Source: Planctomycetia bacterium (GTDB lineage Bacteria > Planctomycetota > Phycisphaerae > Phycisphaerales > UBA1924). From it: DNA of 5,981 bases. Both the position numbers and the translations under genes were made by a program. A model generated the notes under the pieces. The model worked only from the letters and a program-made list of their open reading frames with translations. It did not search any database and had not been told where the DNA came from. Positions within the stretch are counted from its first letter, which is position 1. Each line of letters begins with the position of its first letter. Location: positions 1-5,981 of the forward strand of contig SXOY01000050.1 of assembly GCA_005776545.1 (NCBI GenBank). Reading direction: 5' to 3'. Below are positions 5,384 through 5,981 of this stretch, piece after piece.

Positions 5384-5855
5384 GTTCAACTCCATTTGTG
5401 TGCTGGGGGATCCATCCCGAAGCTTTGCGAGTGAGTTTATGCAGGTAGGTGGCAGCTGGGGTAGCAGGAGACAGGGCGACTAATTGGGAAGAAGCGTGTC
5501 AAGAAAAGAGGAGTTGCGCGTACTCGATTTGCAATAAGGAACCGGCAAAGAAGCATACTCAGGGTGCCAAAAAGTTGAGTCAGAGTGCCAGGCACTCTGG
5601 CACTCTGTGGTTTTTGAGTCTTGAACCTTTATATTATCGGACAATCCAGCGCGATTTGATTGGTTGTTGGATAGTTGAGAATTGGGTTTGGTGCGGTTCA
5701 TCCGTACACGATACTTACATCAAGGGTGATTGTCAAGTGGAAAAACCAAAATTCATGCGCAATGAAGCGCAGTGAAGTCAATGTCTCACTAGAGAGAGGG
5801 TGTGGCTTCAGTACAAAAAGTAGAACAAAGGCACATCGGCGAGAATGCCTCACCC
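5384..5855. other. Gene-free stretch between secreted-protein gene and transposase
   Basis: About 470 bases with no domain-bearing frame on either strand. It must contain the promoter of the secreted-protein/FIST unit (minus strand) and probably the inner or outer end of the insertion sequence. A TTGACA-like hexamer is readable on the minus strand at 5502-5497, but no matching -10 box is convincing. The only structured element I see is the GAGTGCC/GGCACTC palindrome. The IS terminal inverted repeat cannot be placed without the other end. Confidence 0.6.
5581..5607. repeat. CAGAGTGCC/GGCACTCTG palindromic repeat
   Basis: CAGAGTGCC (5581-5589), one base, then GGCACTCTG (5591-5599) make a perfect inverted repeat. 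A second GGCACTCTG (5599-5607) follows, sharing one base with the first, and a related AGGGTGCC lies upstream (5561-5568). It resembles REP-type extragenic palindromes or an insertion-sequence end. The choice is open because the mate end is outside the window. Confidence 0.7.
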
Positions 5856-5981
5856 TTACCCACAAGTCGGAGGTTGATTGAGGGCTTCGGCGTACTCGAC
5901 CATTTGGATGTAGTCGTACCACCCGTTCCAGATCGCTTTCCATCCTGGTCGTCCATCGTTCTTTCGCCCGATGTATCCGCC
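5856..5981 (-). CDS. IS4/Tn5-type transposase, C-terminal end (enters from right edge)
   Basis: The last 41 codons and TAA are in the window; the rest lies beyond base 5981. The peptide GGYIGRKNDGRPGWKAIWNG, followed by WYDYIQMVEYAEAL, matches the conserved C-terminal dimerisation region of IS4-family transposases (pattern LGG-x-x-x-RK-x-DG-x-PG-x-x-x-x-W-x-G-W). The DDE catalytic residues are upstream and not visible, so whether the element is intact cannot be judged. The gene reads leftward, so its 3' insertion-sequence end should lie within the next few hundred bases to the left (below 5856). Confidence 0.85.
   Translation of the reverse strand, partial: GGYIGRKNDGRPGWKAIWNGWYDYIQMVEYAEALNQPPTCG

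Noticed and set aside
5598..5620. TGGCAC as half of a sigma-54 promoter
   Set aside because: No TTGC element at the required distance downstream; the word is explained by the GGCACTCTG repeat.

Overview
The window looks like a piece of a planctomycete chromosome, most likely class Phycisphaerae. This is inferred from a pseudopilin with the [24 protein letters not shown] N-terminus common in that phylum, a Cys-rich ArsR/ArsC/ArsM set, and long intergenic spaces holding degenerate dispersed repeats. Base composition is moderately GC-rich. No RNA gene, CRISPR array or phage gene was seen.

Layout from left to right: (1) 1-354, minus strand, the N-terminal 118 residues of a type II secretion/pseudopilin-like protein running off the left edge. 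(2) 355-806, a gene-free stretch with three different short-period repeat tracts. (3) 807-2668, plus strand, a compact arsenic operon. A near-consensus sigma-70-type promoter overlaps a perfect inverted-repeat operator, and the predicted transcription start falls on the arsR start codon, so the mRNA appears leaderless. arsR overlaps a thioredoxin-type arsenate reductase (arsC). arsC then runs in frame, with no stop codon, into an arsenite S-adenosylmethionine methyltransferase (arsM) that also has its own strong ribosome binding site and ATG. (4) 2681-5383, minus strand, convergent to the ars operon: a two-gene unit made of a signal-peptide-bearing, Thr-rich protein of unknown function and, directly downstream in the same frame after one TAA, a FIST-domain protein. 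(5) 5384-5855, a gene-free stretch with a GAGTGCC/GGCACTC palindromic repeat. (6) 5856-5981, minus strand, the last 41 residues of an IS4/Tn5-type transposase that enters from the right edge.

The ars genes form a reduce-and-methylate route: arsenate to arsenite (ArsC), then arsenite to methylated arsenicals (ArsM), with ArsR as the arsenite-sensing repressor. No efflux pump gene is visible in the window. The features most worth checking are the ArsC-ArsM open frame with an embedded start site, the leaderless operator-on-start-codon arrangement, and the same-frame coupling of the secreted protein to the FIST gene.
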